A DNA stretch of 64,000 nucleotides from contig NZ_CP043639.1 in the NCBI RefSeq assembly GCF_014217605.1, positions 2,379,501 through 2,443,500 of the forward strand, written 5' to 3'. The position numbers were made by a program, and so were the translations under genes. This DNA is from Sphingomonas sp. NBWT7 (lineage in GTDB: Bacteria; Pseudomonadota; Alphaproteobacteria; Sphingomonadales; Sphingomonadaceae). Under the pieces are notes generated by a model that was not told the origin of the DNA, did no database searches, and was given only the letters and a program-made list of their open reading frames with translations. Every line of letters starts with the position of its first letter. The first letter of the stretch is position 1. Below are positions 1 through 8,781 of this stretch, piece by piece.

Positions 1-810
1 TGCTCCATCTGCATCATCAGTGGACCTGCCGCTCTTATGCTGATGGCGCTCATCTCGGTGTTAGGCGTATTTGCCGGCGTCGCTTCACGCTGGGCGGCGT
101 TTCCCAGGTTGGCGTTGGTGACCATCACCGCAATCGCGATACCGGTATGCCTGGCGGTGACTGTACGAGCCGGCGGAGGACTGGGCATGGCCGCAGTACA
201 GTTCGCCGCCGTTGCCGCGATGACAATCTCCCAAACGGTGCAGAATCACCGCACCCTTCTGAGGATGCTCGTAGCGGAACATCGAAACGCCTTGCTGGCG
301 CGGACCGACGCTCTGACCGGTTTGGGAAACAGGATACGGCTGCGCGAGGATCTTAAAGCTCTCCTTTCCGATCGTTCGGCCACGGAGTGTCGGCGCGAGG
401 CCCTGCTGTACCTCGACCTCGATGGCTTCAAGGCGTTCAATGACACTCGCGGGCACGATGCTGGCGACGAATTGCTTAAGAAAGTCGGCGAGACGATCTC
501 TACAATGGCGAAGGACGGTCGCGCGTATCGCCTCGGAGGTGACGAGTTCGTCGTGGTAAGCCCTCTCTGCGACCAGCTCTCCGCCGTCCAACTGGCCCAA
601 CACATCGTTGGTGGGGTGGCGAGCACGCGGCTTGGAGGCAGTTGTGCTGGCGTTGGTGTGAGTGTTGGCATCGCGCTCGTAAGTGAGAACGACTCACCGG
701 AGGCATTGCTCATTCGAGCCGATGAGGCGCTTTATGCGGCTAAGCGCGCTGGCAAGTCTTGCTATCATGTAGCCGATGCGCCGTCTTTCCATCGCCCTCT
801 GGCGGCTTAG
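1..810 (+). CDS. Diguanylate cyclase (GGDEF), 5' end probably outside window
   Basis: Predicted to make cyclic di-GMP from two GTP at the inner membrane. The C-terminal half is a GGDEF domain: 'LTGLGNR' opens it, followed by 'LDLDGFKAFND' and an intact 'RLGGDEF' active-site loop. The allosteric RxxD inhibition site is not present five residues before GGDEF, so product inhibition may be weak. The N-terminal part is hydrophobic and looks like two or three membrane helices. The frame is open from base 1. The first ATG is at position 37, but the hydrophobic region reads through it, so the true start is probably upstream. The gene ends in TAG. Input signal unknown. Confidence 0.85.
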   Translation, partial: CSICIISGPAALMLMALISVLGVFAGVASRWAAFPRLALVTITAIAIPVCLAVTVRAGGGLGMAAVQFAAVAAMTISQTVQNHRTLLRMLVAEHRNALLARTDALTGLGNRIRLREDLKALLSDRSATECRREALLYLDLDGFKAFNDTRGHDAGDELLKKVGETISTMAKDGRAYRLGGDEFVVVSPLCDQLSAVQLAQHIVGGVASTRLGGSCAGVGVSVGIALVSENDSPEALLIRADEALYAAKRAGKSCYHVADAPSFHRPLAA

Positions 811-1137
811 CCGTGTACAAAATCAGCCGTTCAAATCGTGACTCAGCGCCCGCCGACCATTCGCCAACATCAACGGCCGGTTTCCACTGGGTGAAGCGCT
901 ATCTTACGAGAAAGACCCATATCCGGTCGTTCGCGGCCTCTTTTTTGCCCCCCCCTTTTCGGCCATCCGTTTATGTTGCCCTTGGAGGAGGAATTGAGCC
1001 TTCGCCCCGCTCGCTGACCCAAGAGCTTCTCGAAAAAGGGCGGCATTCGAGATGCTACCGCGGTTCTGATGTCCGTCACCTTGATGGGTGATACGATCCA
1101 GATTGCGGCCACGCTCAGACACCGCTAGCTGTTGCAT
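811..1137. other. Intergenic region, no gene seen
   Basis: About 330 bases between the diguanylate cyclase and the serine hydrolase. Short reading frames occur on both strands but have no recognisable domain or ribosome binding site. A C-rich/T-rich run lies near 947-960. No convincing terminator hairpin was seen. Confidence 0.5.
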
Positions 1138-2223
1138 ATGAGTAATACAGTCAGTGTGCTGAAGCAGGCAGTTTACGGCGGTTTGGGCGTGCTGGTGGCT
1201 TCCGCCTCAGTGGCGAACGCCAGAACGAACGTCACGCTGCCGGATATGACCACAACCCTCATCGAACAGCGCGTGGAGAGCGCGTCGATCGCCCTGATCC
1301 GCAACGGACGGATGGTGTCTGCTGGAGCGTGGGGCATGGCGGGGCCGAACCGCGCAGCGACAGCCTCCACGCCCTACAATCTCGCGTCGCTGACGAAGCC
1401 GCTTACTGCAGAAGTCATCCTGCGACTGGTGTCGGCCGGCAAGCTGTCGCTCGACGAGCCGATGGATCGCTACTGGAGCGATCCCGACCTGTCGCGCGAT
1501 CCACGGCGGATGAAGCTGACGGTTCGCATGGCGCTGAGCCATCGCACCGGGTTGCCGAACTGGCGTGATGCGAAGGGACTGGCTTTCGAACATGATCCCG
1601 GCACGACGACCGGCTATTCGGGCGAGGGATATCAATACGCGGCGCGCTACGCCGAGCACCGCACCGGGCAATCGTTCGAGACACTTGCTGGCCGCTGGCT
1701 GTTCGCCCCCGCCCACATGCGCGCCTCGGGCTATGTGTCGGCGCAAGGCGAGACGGTGCCGATTGCCGTGCCATACGACGACGCGGGCAAGCCGCTGCCG
1801 GTCGAGCGGGTGACGCGATACAACGCTGCCGATCTCGCCCACGCGACAGCGCGTGATTATGCGCGCTTCCTCATCGATGCCCGCAACGATCGGGGCCTGG
1901 TCGCGTCTTTAGCGGCGGAACGCAGCAAATCGCAGGGCGACCTGGCGCCCGAAATATGTGCCGGACCGAAAGCGGTCACCTGTCCGCCCTGGACTGGCTT
2001 TGGTCTCGGCTGGCAACTCCTCGGCTTTTCCGATGGCACGACGATGCTCCACACCGGCAAGGATGCCGGGGCCTTCACCTTCGTCGCGATCGATCGCGCG
2101 AGCGGCGACGGCATCGTCATCCTGACCAACAGCGACAACGGGTGGCGGGTCATCTTGCCCATCCTCGAACGTACGGGGAGCGATCCGAAGCTGATCGCCT
2201 TCCTCCGCGGCCAGATGAACTGA
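1138..2223 (+). CDS. Serine hydrolase, beta-lactamase/PBP class C family
   Basis: Exported serine hydrolase of the class C beta-lactamase / D-aminopeptidase / esterase superfamily. An N-terminal hydrophobic stretch ending near 'VASASVANA' looks like a signal peptide. The catalytic SxxK tetrad is 'SLTK' within 'YNLASLTKPL', near residue 85. 'HTGKDAG' near the C-terminus matches the third (K/H)TG box. The middle YxN box is replaced by something like 'GYQY', so beta-lactamase activity cannot be assumed; esterase or peptidase activity is equally likely. I chose the ATG at 1138; a TTG two codons earlier is possible. Seven bases separate it from the NTF2-like gene, so the two are probably one transcript. 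Substrate unknown. Confidence 0.85.
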   Translation: MSNTVSVLKQAVYGGLGVLVASASVANARTNVTLPDMTTTLIEQRVESASIALIRNGRMVSAGAWGMAGPNRAATASTPYNLASLTKPLTAEVILRLVSAGKLSLDEPMDRYWSDPDLSRDPRRMKLTVRMALSHRTGLPNWRDAKGLAFEHDPGTTTGYSGEGYQYAARYAEHRTGQSFETLAGRWLFAPAHMRASGYVSAQGETVPIAVPYDDAGKPLPVERVTRYNAADLAHATARDYARFLIDARNDRGLVASLAAERSKSQGDLAPEICAGPKAVTCPPWTGFGLGWQLLGFSDGTTMLHTGKDAGAFTFVAIDRASGDGIVILTNSDNGWRVILPILERTGSDPKLIAFLRGQMN

Positions 2224-2230
2224 CAGGACC

Positions 2231-2713
2231 ATGAGCATGATGACCGCCATTGCCGTTGCCGCAGCCTTGCTCGCGGCGCCCGTGCCACCCCCGGCCGATC
2301 CGTTGACGACGGAGATCGGCGCGCTAGATGCGAAGGTGTTCGACGCCTACAACCGCTGCGACCTGCCGACCTTCTCCGGCTATTTTGATCCGAAGCTCGC
2401 CTTCTACCACGACACCGGCGGTGCGACGTTCGAGCGTGACGCGATGGTCGACGGCGTTCGCAAGTACATTTGCGGGAAGGTGAAGCGCGAGCTGATCCCC
2501 GCGACGTTCCGCGTCTATTCGATCAAGGATTATGGCGCGATCGAGGAAGGCGAACATCGCTTTTGCGAACTGGCGACCGGACGATGCGAGGGGATCGCCA
2601 AATTCGTGATGGTCTGGGCGAAGCAGGACGGCACCTGGCGAATCACCAGCGTCCTGAGTTACGGACACCGTGCCGCGACGCCTGCAAAGCAGGCACGCGC
2701 CACTGACAGATAG
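2231..2713 (+). CDS. NTF2-like (DUF4440/SnoaL-type) secreted protein
   Basis: A 160-residue protein with a short signal peptide ending near 'LLAAPVPPPA', followed by an NTF2-like fold. The pattern is typical of DUF4440 proteins: 'DAKVFDAYNRCDLPTF', then 'FYHDTGG', and 'KFVMVWAKQDGTWRITSVLSYGH' at the end, which is the usual last two strands of the domain. Such proteins can be small hydrolases, isomerases or binding modules; no catalytic pair is clear here. It follows the serine hydrolase by 7 bases and probably shares its transcript, suggesting the two act together in the periplasm (inference). Confidence 0.8.
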   Translation: MSMMTAIAVAAALLAAPVPPPADPLTTEIGALDAKVFDAYNRCDLPTFSGYFDPKLAFYHDTGGATFERDAMVDGVRKYICGKVKRELIPATFRVYSIKDYGAIEEGEHRFCELATGRCEGIAKFVMVWAKQDGTWRITSVLSYGHRAATPAKQARATDR

Positions 2714-2746
2714 CTCGTCGAGTGCCTCCTAATTCAGTTTGGCTGA

Positions 2747-2810
2747 CCAGACCCACTTGCGGACACTCGGCGGCGCTTTCCGGCCTCTCGAAAGCGGACA
2801 CCCGTTCGTC
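2747..2810 (-). repeat. Dispersed intergenic repeat, copy A
   Basis: Read on the minus strand this segment has the order 'GAACGGGTGTCCGCTTTCG', then a variable spacer, then 'GTGTCCGC' and 'TGGGTC'. The same order of words occurs near 8.5, 39.9, 45.8 and 46.3 kb. The copies are degenerate and lie between genes. It occupies much of the 345-base gap between the NTF2-like gene and the next gene, in which nothing else was seen. Confidence 0.5.
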
Positions 2811-3064
2811 TTCCCAGATCCTCTTCACTCGGGAGCATGCTACCTACGCGGAACGTCGGAGATCACGGACTGTGCCGTTCGCCGGCTTTCCGTCCTTAAT
2901 CTCTGATAGCTGCCGATTACTACAGCCATCTGTTCGGACACGAATGATCACCTCGGCCCAACTCCGCCGGAGCTACGACTGACTTCCGGTACGGCCGCGA
3001 TGGACACTGCCCTCCAGGCGCGCCAGTTGCATGACCGACGCGTGTTCGCGGTGGAGGGATGATC

Positions 3065-3772
3065 ATGGTAAAGCTAGATGCCGGGCGAGCGCTGATCGCG
3101 TACTCGGGCGCGCTCACCGGAGCGGTGATTTGGCTGGGTCTCACCGCCGCAGCGCCATCGGAGAAAAACGCCCGCTTCGACACGATAGACGTTGGTCGCA
3201 TCAATGTCCGCGAGCCCGATGGCACGTTGCGCATGACGATCGCGAGCTCGGCGCGAGCACCAGGATTCATCGGCGGCGGCAAGGAGTATCCTCGTCCTGA
3301 CCGCCGCATGGCCGGCCTGCTGTTCTTCAACGAAGAGGGCACCGAGAATGGCGGCCTGATCTTTGCGGGTAAGGACCAAGGCGGTAAGGCGTCAAGTGGC
3401 GGTAGCCTCACCTTCGATCGTTACAACCAAGACCAAGTGGTTCAGCTTTTCGGTTTTGAGGAGGGCCAGAACCGGTCCGCCGGCATCAAGGTAAACGATC
3501 AGCCCGAGGAACGCCTCGACTTTCTCGCCGTAGACCGGGTGCGCACCCTGCCAGAGAACCAGCAGGAAGCTGCCTATAGGGCTGCAAACGTCGGCGGAAC
3601 TCAGCGCCTTTTCGCAGGCCGCGCGACTGACAAGTCGTCACAGGTTGTGCTGCGCGATGGACAAGGCCGGAAGCGCTTGGTGCTACGGGTTGGAGAGGAT
3701 GGGGCAGCGTCGATCGACTTCCTCGATCCGTCAGGCAAGGTGCAGCGCACCGTTCGCCCAGCGGCCGATTAG
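3065..3772 (+). CDS. Conserved hypothetical protein with N-terminal membrane anchor
   Basis: About 235 residues. An N-terminal hydrophobic helix ('IAYSGALTGAVIWLGLTAAA') is followed by a soluble, glycine- and charge-rich region without cysteines. The repeated style '(V)NVREPDGTLRMTI', 'VVLRDGQGRKRLVLRVG' and 'SIDFLDPSGKVQRTV' resembles short beta-hairpin repeats seen in a common family of uncharacterised exported proteins. I cannot name a function. The ATG at 3065 has GGAGG seven bases upstream; an ATG at 3059 is too close to that site. Confidence 0.7.
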   Translation: MVKLDAGRALIAYSGALTGAVIWLGLTAAAPSEKNARFDTIDVGRINVREPDGTLRMTIASSARAPGFIGGGKEYPRPDRRMAGLLFFNEEGTENGGLIFAGKDQGGKASSGGSLTFDRYNQDQVVQLFGFEEGQNRSAGIKVNDQPEERLDFLAVDRVRTLPENQQEAAYRAANVGGTQRLFAGRATDKSSQVVLRDGQGRKRLVLRVGEDGAASIDFLDPSGKVQRTVRPAAD

Positions 3773-3778
3773 GCGCTC

Positions 3779-4153
3779 GTGGCCATCGCGCCCCGCTTGC
3801 CAAGCTCGACTATTGTACCCAGCGCTGTCTTCAGCCTGGCTGCAAGCTGCATGACGGCCGTGATCCATCGGGAACAGGTATACGCCAACGAGCTTACCTT
3901 TGGCGGGGGCTGGCCCCTCGTCTTCATCATTGATCAGCCAGGCGTCTCCGTCACCGGCAAACTTTCGATGCTCGAGGATGTGCTCTATTCCATATCCTTC
4001 TTGGTCAATACGCTCATCTGTTTTCTGATAACGACCTCCGTCGTCCTATTTGCACGATCCATTTGGGCGGCACGACGAAGATCCTGCGAGAGGCCATCAC
4101 GAAAACTCATTCGCGCACCGTGCGATCGACAACGTGGCCGTTCTTCCAAATAA
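3779..4153 (+). CDS. Small hypothetical membrane protein
   Basis: A 124-residue frame with a GTG start. It contains 'GGWPLVFIIDQPG' and a strong membrane helix 'LVNTLICFLITTSVVLF' followed by basic residues, so it is probably an inner-membrane protein. The last 30 residues are basic and of low quality, and they overlap the opposite-strand amidohydrolase remnant. The original C-terminus may therefore have been replaced by rearrangement. Function unknown. Confidence 0.5.
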   Translation: MAIAPRLPSSTIVPSAVFSLAASCMTAVIHREQVYANELTFGGGWPLVFIIDQPGVSVTGKLSMLEDVLYSISFLVNTLICFLITTSVVLFARSIWAARRRSCERPSRKLIRAPCDRQRGRSSK

Positions 4154-4262
4154 GTAGAATTTTATGGGCCGCAGCGATGTCGCGTATCGGATCGCCGTCA
4201 ACAAGGACCATGTCCCCGTCGCTCTGACGGACGGGTGCACTTGGCACGCACGCGACCATCTA
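4107..4262 (-). pseudogene. C-terminal remnant of an amidohydrolase
   Basis: On the minus strand a short frame reads 'DGDMVLVDGDPIRDIAAA', then 'HKILLIWKNGHVVDRTVRE' and a stop at 4107-4109. This is the standard C-terminal end of imidazolonepropionase/prolidase-type amidohydrolases ('adLVLvDGdPl.di......v.l.vwKnG'). The rest of the enzyme, including all metal ligands, is absent; sequence upstream on this strand belongs to the methyltransferase on the other strand. The fragment is evidence of a deletion or insertion here. Confidence 0.6.
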
Positions 4263-4266
4263 TATC

Positions 4267-5064
4267 ATGAGACAATGTCTCACTCTCGTCTGCCCTACCT
4301 GCCAAACCCGGCCAATGCTCCAAGCGCCCCGCTTCTTCGGCGACATCGGCATCACTCCCGGCGCGCGGGTGCTCGATGTCGGTTGCGGCAACGGTGACCT
4401 CAGTCGGTTTGTGGCTGGGCTTGCCGGGCCAGGCGGCGAAGTCGTGGTGATTGATCGGAGCGAACAGGCGCTGGCGATAGCGCAAGCGGTCGACGCAAAC
4501 TTGGGTGTGGCGCACATCCAGTACCGGGCGGTCGATCTTTCAGGTGACTTGCCTGATCTGGGCCGGTTTGACGCGATCATCGGCCGTCGCGTTCTGATGT
4601 ACCTACCCGATGACGCCAAGACACTAGGGCTGCTAGCGACGATGGCTAATCCTAGTGCCGTCTTGGCATTTCAGGAACATGCTCGCACCGCCCTTCCCGT
4701 AGGACCCGGGGACCTCGCGTTGCACCGCCAGCTTTATGACTGGAACTGGAGCACGGTTGCAGCGGAAGGAGGGGATGTGGGGTTGGCGCTCCGTCTCGCC
4801 GAACTGATGCAGTAGTTGGGGCTTTCGGTCGAGGAGGCGCGCGGCGAAGCCATCCTGCTCCATCCCAACCAGCCCTCCTTCCTGCCGACCCTCACACAGG
4901 CGACGCTGCCGCGAATAGTCGAGCGGGGCAACGCGACCGTGGAGCAGATCGACCCCGACACGCTGGCGCAGCGGATGGAGGAAGAGCATCGCGTTGCGGG
5001 TGGTGCGATCGTTTGGGACCTAGCCTTCTTGGTCGCGGCCCGCGCCCAACCGGTCTCTCGCTGA
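4267..5064 (+). pseudogene. Class I SAM-dependent methyltransferase with in-frame TAG
   Basis: Motif I of the Rossmann methyltransferases is present as 'VLDVGCGNGDLS' followed by 'VVVIDRSEQALAIA' (motif II) and 'FDAIIGRRVLMYLPD' (motif IV/V), as in UbiE/COQ5-like enzymes. The reading frame is stopped by TAG at 4813-4815 after 'LAELMQ' and continues without any shift for 83 more codons ('LGLSVEEARGEAIL' to 'IVWDLAFLVAA'), which is the expected C-terminal domain. A single point change (for example CAG to TAG) would explain it. Without read-through the protein lacks its last third and is probably inactive. Substrate unknown. Confidence 0.75.
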
Positions 5065-5220
5065 AAGTTCGCATGAAGGCGGCTGGGAGCGAGCTGAACG
5101 AGGAGAGTCTGCAGCGCGACCTGCCTGACAGACTTGGCCGCGGCAACCCATAAGTCAGCTACCTCGCGGCGCTTATGTGCACTCGAACAACTGCCGTTCG
5201 TTCATGTCGGTGTCAGTGAT

Positions 5221-5277
5221 CAACCCATACAGCGCTAAGTCGACGCCCTCATCGATCATGATGCGCTGTATGGGTTT
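5221..5277. repeat. Inverted repeat downstream of TonB receptor gene
   Basis: 'AACCCATACAGCGC' at about 5223-5236 is matched by its exact reverse complement 'GCGCTGTATGGGTT' at about 5264-5277, with a loop near 27 bases. It lies 13 bases past the stop of the minus-strand TonB receptor gene and could act as a transcription end or a protein site. There is no clear U-tract, so terminator function is uncertain. Confidence 0.4.
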
Positions 5278-5289
5278 TCAGCCGTCGGG

Positions 5290-7665
5290 TTAGAACTGAG
5301 CGCGTAGCCGAATGCCGTAGGTCCGAGGCGGCGCAAGATAGGCGTTCTGGTCGCCGGTCTGCAGCGGCGTGTTGAATGACTGCGACGGATAGATTTCGTT
5401 GGTCAGGTTTTGCGCCCAACCCTCGACGCTCAGCCCCGACTTCAGCTTAACGCCAAGGTTGGCGTTGATCATGTTTACCGCGCCGCGCTCGGTGAGCGAA
5501 GCGGTGTTTATAAGCTGTCGTCCGCTGTACTGGTATTGCACGCGCGCCGTCAGGTTCATCTCATCCGTGATCGGCTGGTCGAGGTTGATCGTCGCATTTC
5601 CCTGGAATTTCGGCGCGAAACGGAACCGCGAGCCCGACAGCACCGGATCGATCCGTCCGTCATCCTCGTAGCTCGCGTGCGGCAGCCAGGTGCCGTCGAG
5701 ACCGAGCGTGATCGCGGGGGTCAGCTGGAACAGATTCTCGAACTCGAGGCCATAGTCCTTCGCCGCATTGGCGTTGAGCACGGTGAACTGAAGCCCGACG
5801 AACTGCGCGATCTGCACGTTCGAGATATCGTAGTAGAACAACGAGACGTTCGTGCGGGCGCGGCCGTCGAGATACTCGACCTTCGCACCAAGCTCGTACG
5901 CGTTGACCGTTTCGGGCTCGTAGGTGGGATCGAGCGGCGCCTGCGCCGTGACTCCCGGGAAGAATCCGCCACGGATCGCCGCGGGCAGCGCGTTGAAGAC
6001 CGCCGCATTGTTGACGATCGTACCCCCGGCATTGGAGTCGATGTTGACGCCGCCCGCCTTGAAGCCGCGGTTGTACGTCGCATACAGCATCACGTCGTCG
6101 ATCGGCCGATATTGCAGACCGAACGTGCCGCTCAGCGCCTTGTTCGTGGTGTCGGCGTCATAGGCCGGCCCGGGCGATACGCCGAGCAGCTTGAAGATCG
6201 CATTGGGGCGCGGATCGTAGAAGCTGTAGCGGAAGTCGCCCTGCTTCTTCTCGATCGAGTAGCGCAGGCCGGCAATGACGTTGAACTTGCTGCCGATCGC
6301 GAAATCCAGGTGACCGAAAGCCGCATAGGATTTCGCACGACCACCCATGATTTCGGTCGCGACGCGCCCCGGAACTGCCGCAGCAGTCCCCGCCGGAACG
6401 CCGCGCGCGGCGAGTAGCGTGTTCCAATAAGGCTGCGCCTGCGTTCCCCAGGCAAGGTCGCGACCCATTTCCAGCTTTTCGTCGGAGAAGAAGCCGCCGA
6501 GCACCAGATCGGCGTTCAGCGCCTCGATCTTGCCATTGTACGTCAGTTCCTGCGAGATGAAGCGGCTCGAGAAATCCTCGTCGAGGCTCAGGATGCTCGC
6601 GCCAGAGAAATCGGCGTCGGCATCACGCTGCCGCACGGTGAACTTGCGGATCGCGGAGACCGAGCGAATGTCGCCCTCGCCCACCCCGATCGTTATCAGC
6701 GCGGTGCCGCCGTAATCCTGAATGCGCTGCTGGTTGGAGTTGCTCAGCGATGCGCTGAAATCCTTCAGCCGGCGCGACGGCACGACCTTGCCGTTGCCGA
6801 TCGTCAGCGCGTCCACCAGCGGCTGCGTCGGGCCGTTGATGAAGTCGGCGGTGGCGTAGCAGCAATTGCCCTCGCTGTTGGAATAGTCGCCGATCAGTCG
6901 GATCGAAAGCGCACTGCTCGGCTCGAAGCGCAGCTGTGCTTTCAACGCCTCGCTCGAATCGTTGTTGAGCGGGCGACCACTCGTGGCATCAGTGAAGAAA
7001 CCATCGCGCTTCGATGCCAACCCGGCGATACGGAAGGTCAGAGATTCAGTCACCGGCACGCCGACTGCGGCACGCGCAAGCACGGTTTCATAATTGGAGT
7101 AGCTGAGATCGACCAGGCCGGAGACCTCGGTAGGATTGGGCATCGTTGAGGTCAGCAGCAGCGCGCCCGCGGTCGTGTTCTTGCCGAACAACGTACCCTG
7201 TGGGCCGCGCAGCACCTGCAGATTGTCGATGTCGAGGAAGTTCTGCAACGCCGAGGCAGCGCGACTGCGATAAACGCCGTCGATGAAGACGCCAACAGAG
7301 CCTTCGAAACTCCGGCTGTTGCCCGTCGTGCCCAGCCCCCGGATGATGACGTTGGCAGAGGACGACGCGATGTTGGTCACGCGAAAGCTGATGCTCGGGC
7401 TGATCGCCTGAATGTTCGAAATGTTCTCGACGCGCGCGGTCGCCAGCGCATCCGCGTTCGCAGCCGTGATGGAGATCGGGACGTTCTGGAGGTTCTCGCT
7501 GCGGCGTTGCGCCGTGACAATGATGTCGCCGAGCGCCGTATCAGGCGACTGCCCGGACGGGGCTGGCGTGGCGGGTGCGGTAGGCGCCGCATCCTGCGCG
7601 AGGGCGGCGGTCGCACTCAACATCGATGCGGTGGATGCAAGGACGACCCAGGTCTTCGACGCCAT
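5290..7665 (-). CDS. TonB-dependent outer-membrane receptor
   Basis: A 791-residue outer-membrane active transporter energised by TonB-ExbBD. Signal peptide 'MASKTWVVLASTASMLSATA' region, then a proline/alanine linker and the plug domain starting 'DIIVTAQRRSENLQNVPISI', with 'VLRGPQGTLFGKNTTAGAL' typical of the plug. The C-terminus ends in an aromatic residue ('YGIRLRAQF'), as expected for an outer-membrane barrel. I placed the start at 7665 because AGGAG lies 7 bases upstream; a 29-codon longer frame has no such site. It is divergent from a TetR regulator about 130 bases away, which is probably its local regulator. The cargo is unknown; in sphingomonads this subfamily often imports plant or aromatic compounds rather than siderophores. 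Confidence 0.92.
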   Translation of the reverse strand: MASKTWVVLASTASMLSATAALAQDAAPTAPATPAPSGQSPDTALGDIIVTAQRRSENLQNVPISITAANADALATARVENISNIQAISPSISFRVTNIASSSANVIIRGLGTTGNSRSFEGSVGVFIDGVYRSRAASALQNFLDIDNLQVLRGPQGTLFGKNTTAGALLLTSTMPNPTEVSGLVDLSYSNYETVLARAAVGVPVTESLTFRIAGLASKRDGFFTDATSGRPLNNDSSEALKAQLRFEPSSALSIRLIGDYSNSEGNCCYATADFINGPTQPLVDALTIGNGKVVPSRRLKDFSASLSNSNQQRIQDYGGTALITIGVGEGDIRSVSAIRKFTVRQRDADADFSGASILSLDEDFSSRFISQELTYNGKIEALNADLVLGGFFSDEKLEMGRDLAWGTQAQPYWNTLLAARGVPAGTAAAVPGRVATEIMGGRAKSYAAFGHLDFAIGSKFNVIAGLRYSIEKKQGDFRYSFYDPRPNAIFKLLGVSPGPAYDADTTNKALSGTFGLQYRPIDDVMLYATYNRGFKAGGVNIDSNAGGTIVNNAAVFNALPAAIRGGFFPGVTAQAPLDPTYEPETVNAYELGAKVEYLDGRARTNVSLFYYDISNVQIAQFVGLQFTVLNANAAKDYGLEFENLFQLTPAITLGLDGTWLPHASYEDDGRIDPVLSGSRFRFAPKFQGNATINLDQPITDEMNLTARVQYQYSGRQLINTASLTERGAVNMINANLGVKLKSGLSVEGWAQNLTNEIYPSQSFNTPLQTGDQNAYLAPPRTYGIRLRAQF

Positions 7666-7798
7666 AATCACACTCCTAAGCAATGAAACGGGCTCGCTCG
7701 AGCGGCCTACTTTCGTTGCGCCGCCGCTATCACCGGCCATCTTATAGAACAAGTGTCTCGTTAAGGTGCGTGCAGCAGGGTTTTGCAGTGTTGTTGCA

Positions 7799-8410
7799 AT
7801 GTCACGGTCGCGGGTGAATACCCATGCGATGGCAGGCGTAGCGGAAGCGAACCTCGATCAACGGCAGCGTCGCACCCGCGCCGCCCTGCACGCTGCCCTC
7901 GAACGCCTGATGAAACGCATGCCTTATTCCGACATTGGGGTAAGCCTGTTGGCGCAGGAGGCGCGCGTCGGCCGACCGACATTCTACCGCCATTTCGCCG
8001 ACGTGAATGCCCTATTGATCGATCGGCTCGGAGACGATCTTGCGCAGCAACGAGCACTGGCGCGACGGCTTGCCGCGGAACGCCGGGATGCTCGTGCCGC
8101 CGTGCAGGAGATCACCGCTCATGCCTTCGACCGCATCGTGGCGCGTCCGGACCTCTACCGGACACTGCTCGATGGTTCGGCTGGTGCCAATGCCAGTACG
8201 TTGTTTCGCCAGCAGATGATCGAACTCACGGCGATTTTGCCATATCCGACGACGGACGCGCGGCGACGCCACCCGGCGCTTACCATTGCGATGTTGTCAG
8301 GCGCGGTCAGCGGCTTTCTGTTGGCCTGGATCGAAGCCGGGATGACCCCGCGGCCGCAAAAGGCTGCCGAATTGCTCATCGCACTGGTGTTGCCAGTGGA
8401 GGAACGTTAG
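7799..8410 (+). CDS. TetR/AcrR family transcriptional regulator
   Basis: About 203 residues. The N-terminal helix-turn-helix is 'TRAALHAALERLMKRMPYSDIGVSLLAQEARVGRPTFYRHF' (TetR pattern ending in the diagnostic 'TFYRHF'; the motif is split by the turn near 'EARVGR'). The C-terminal ligand-binding region contains 'GAVSGFLLAWIEAGM', typical of the TetR_C domain. It is divergently transcribed from the TonB receptor gene, so it probably represses that promoter and responds to the imported compound (inference from arrangement). The start is uncertain: GTG at 7766, ATG at 7799 and ATG at 7829 are all in frame and none has a strong ribosome binding site. Confidence 0.87.
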   Translation: MSRSRVNTHAMAGVAEANLDQRQRRTRAALHAALERLMKRMPYSDIGVSLLAQEARVGRPTFYRHFADVNALLIDRLGDDLAQQRALARRLAAERRDARAAVQEITAHAFDRIVARPDLYRTLLDGSAGANASTLFRQQMIELTAILPYPTTDARRRHPALTIAMLSGAVSGFLLAWIEAGMTPRPQKAAELLIALVLPVEER

Positions 8411-8493
8411 CCAATCTACCCGGCTGATTGCCATCGCCGCCGGGGACCGAACGCAGCAGCCCCACGGAGTGAACCTTCACTAGGCGCGCGCAT

Positions 8494-8563
8494 CCGTCAG
8501 GACCCAGACGCGGTCATTCAGCGGCAACGACGCACGTCCCGAAAGCAGACATTCGTTCACCTG
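8494..8563 (-). repeat. Dispersed intergenic repeat, copy B
   Basis: Minus-strand order: 'GTGAACGAATGTCTGCTTTC', 'GGGACGTGCG', then 'CGCTGAATGACCGCG' and 'TGGGTC'. The second half matches copy F at 45.8 kb ('CGCTGAATGACCGAC..TGGGTC') almost base for base. It lies in the 371-base gap between the TetR and Crp/Fnr genes; a further run with the words 'AAAGCGGACTGTCGGCTTTC' follows near 8622. No gene was seen in this gap. Confidence 0.55.
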
Positions 8564-8781
8564 AACGGATGAGGAATTATGGAGCTGAGAACGTGGGGTG
8601 GAAAGGCTGAATTTGGGAGGAAAGCGGACTGTCGGCTTTCGAGCGGCGCTGGCAGAAAGCTGCCGATGGTTCATCGGTGAACTTGGCCGCGTACCGGTGA
8701 GCTGAAGGGCCGAAGTGAACTTGTGTTATAGACTGCCTCTGGACGTTTGATCTCTGTGTAAGCGGTTTGCGGAGACCGACG

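Noticed and set aside
5410..6417. Long plus-strand frame of 335 codons opposite the first TonB receptor gene
   Set aside because: High GC creates long antisense frames. The minus-strand gene has a signal peptide, plug motifs, ribosome site and barrel end, while the plus frame is a low-complexity Arg/Val-rich shadow.
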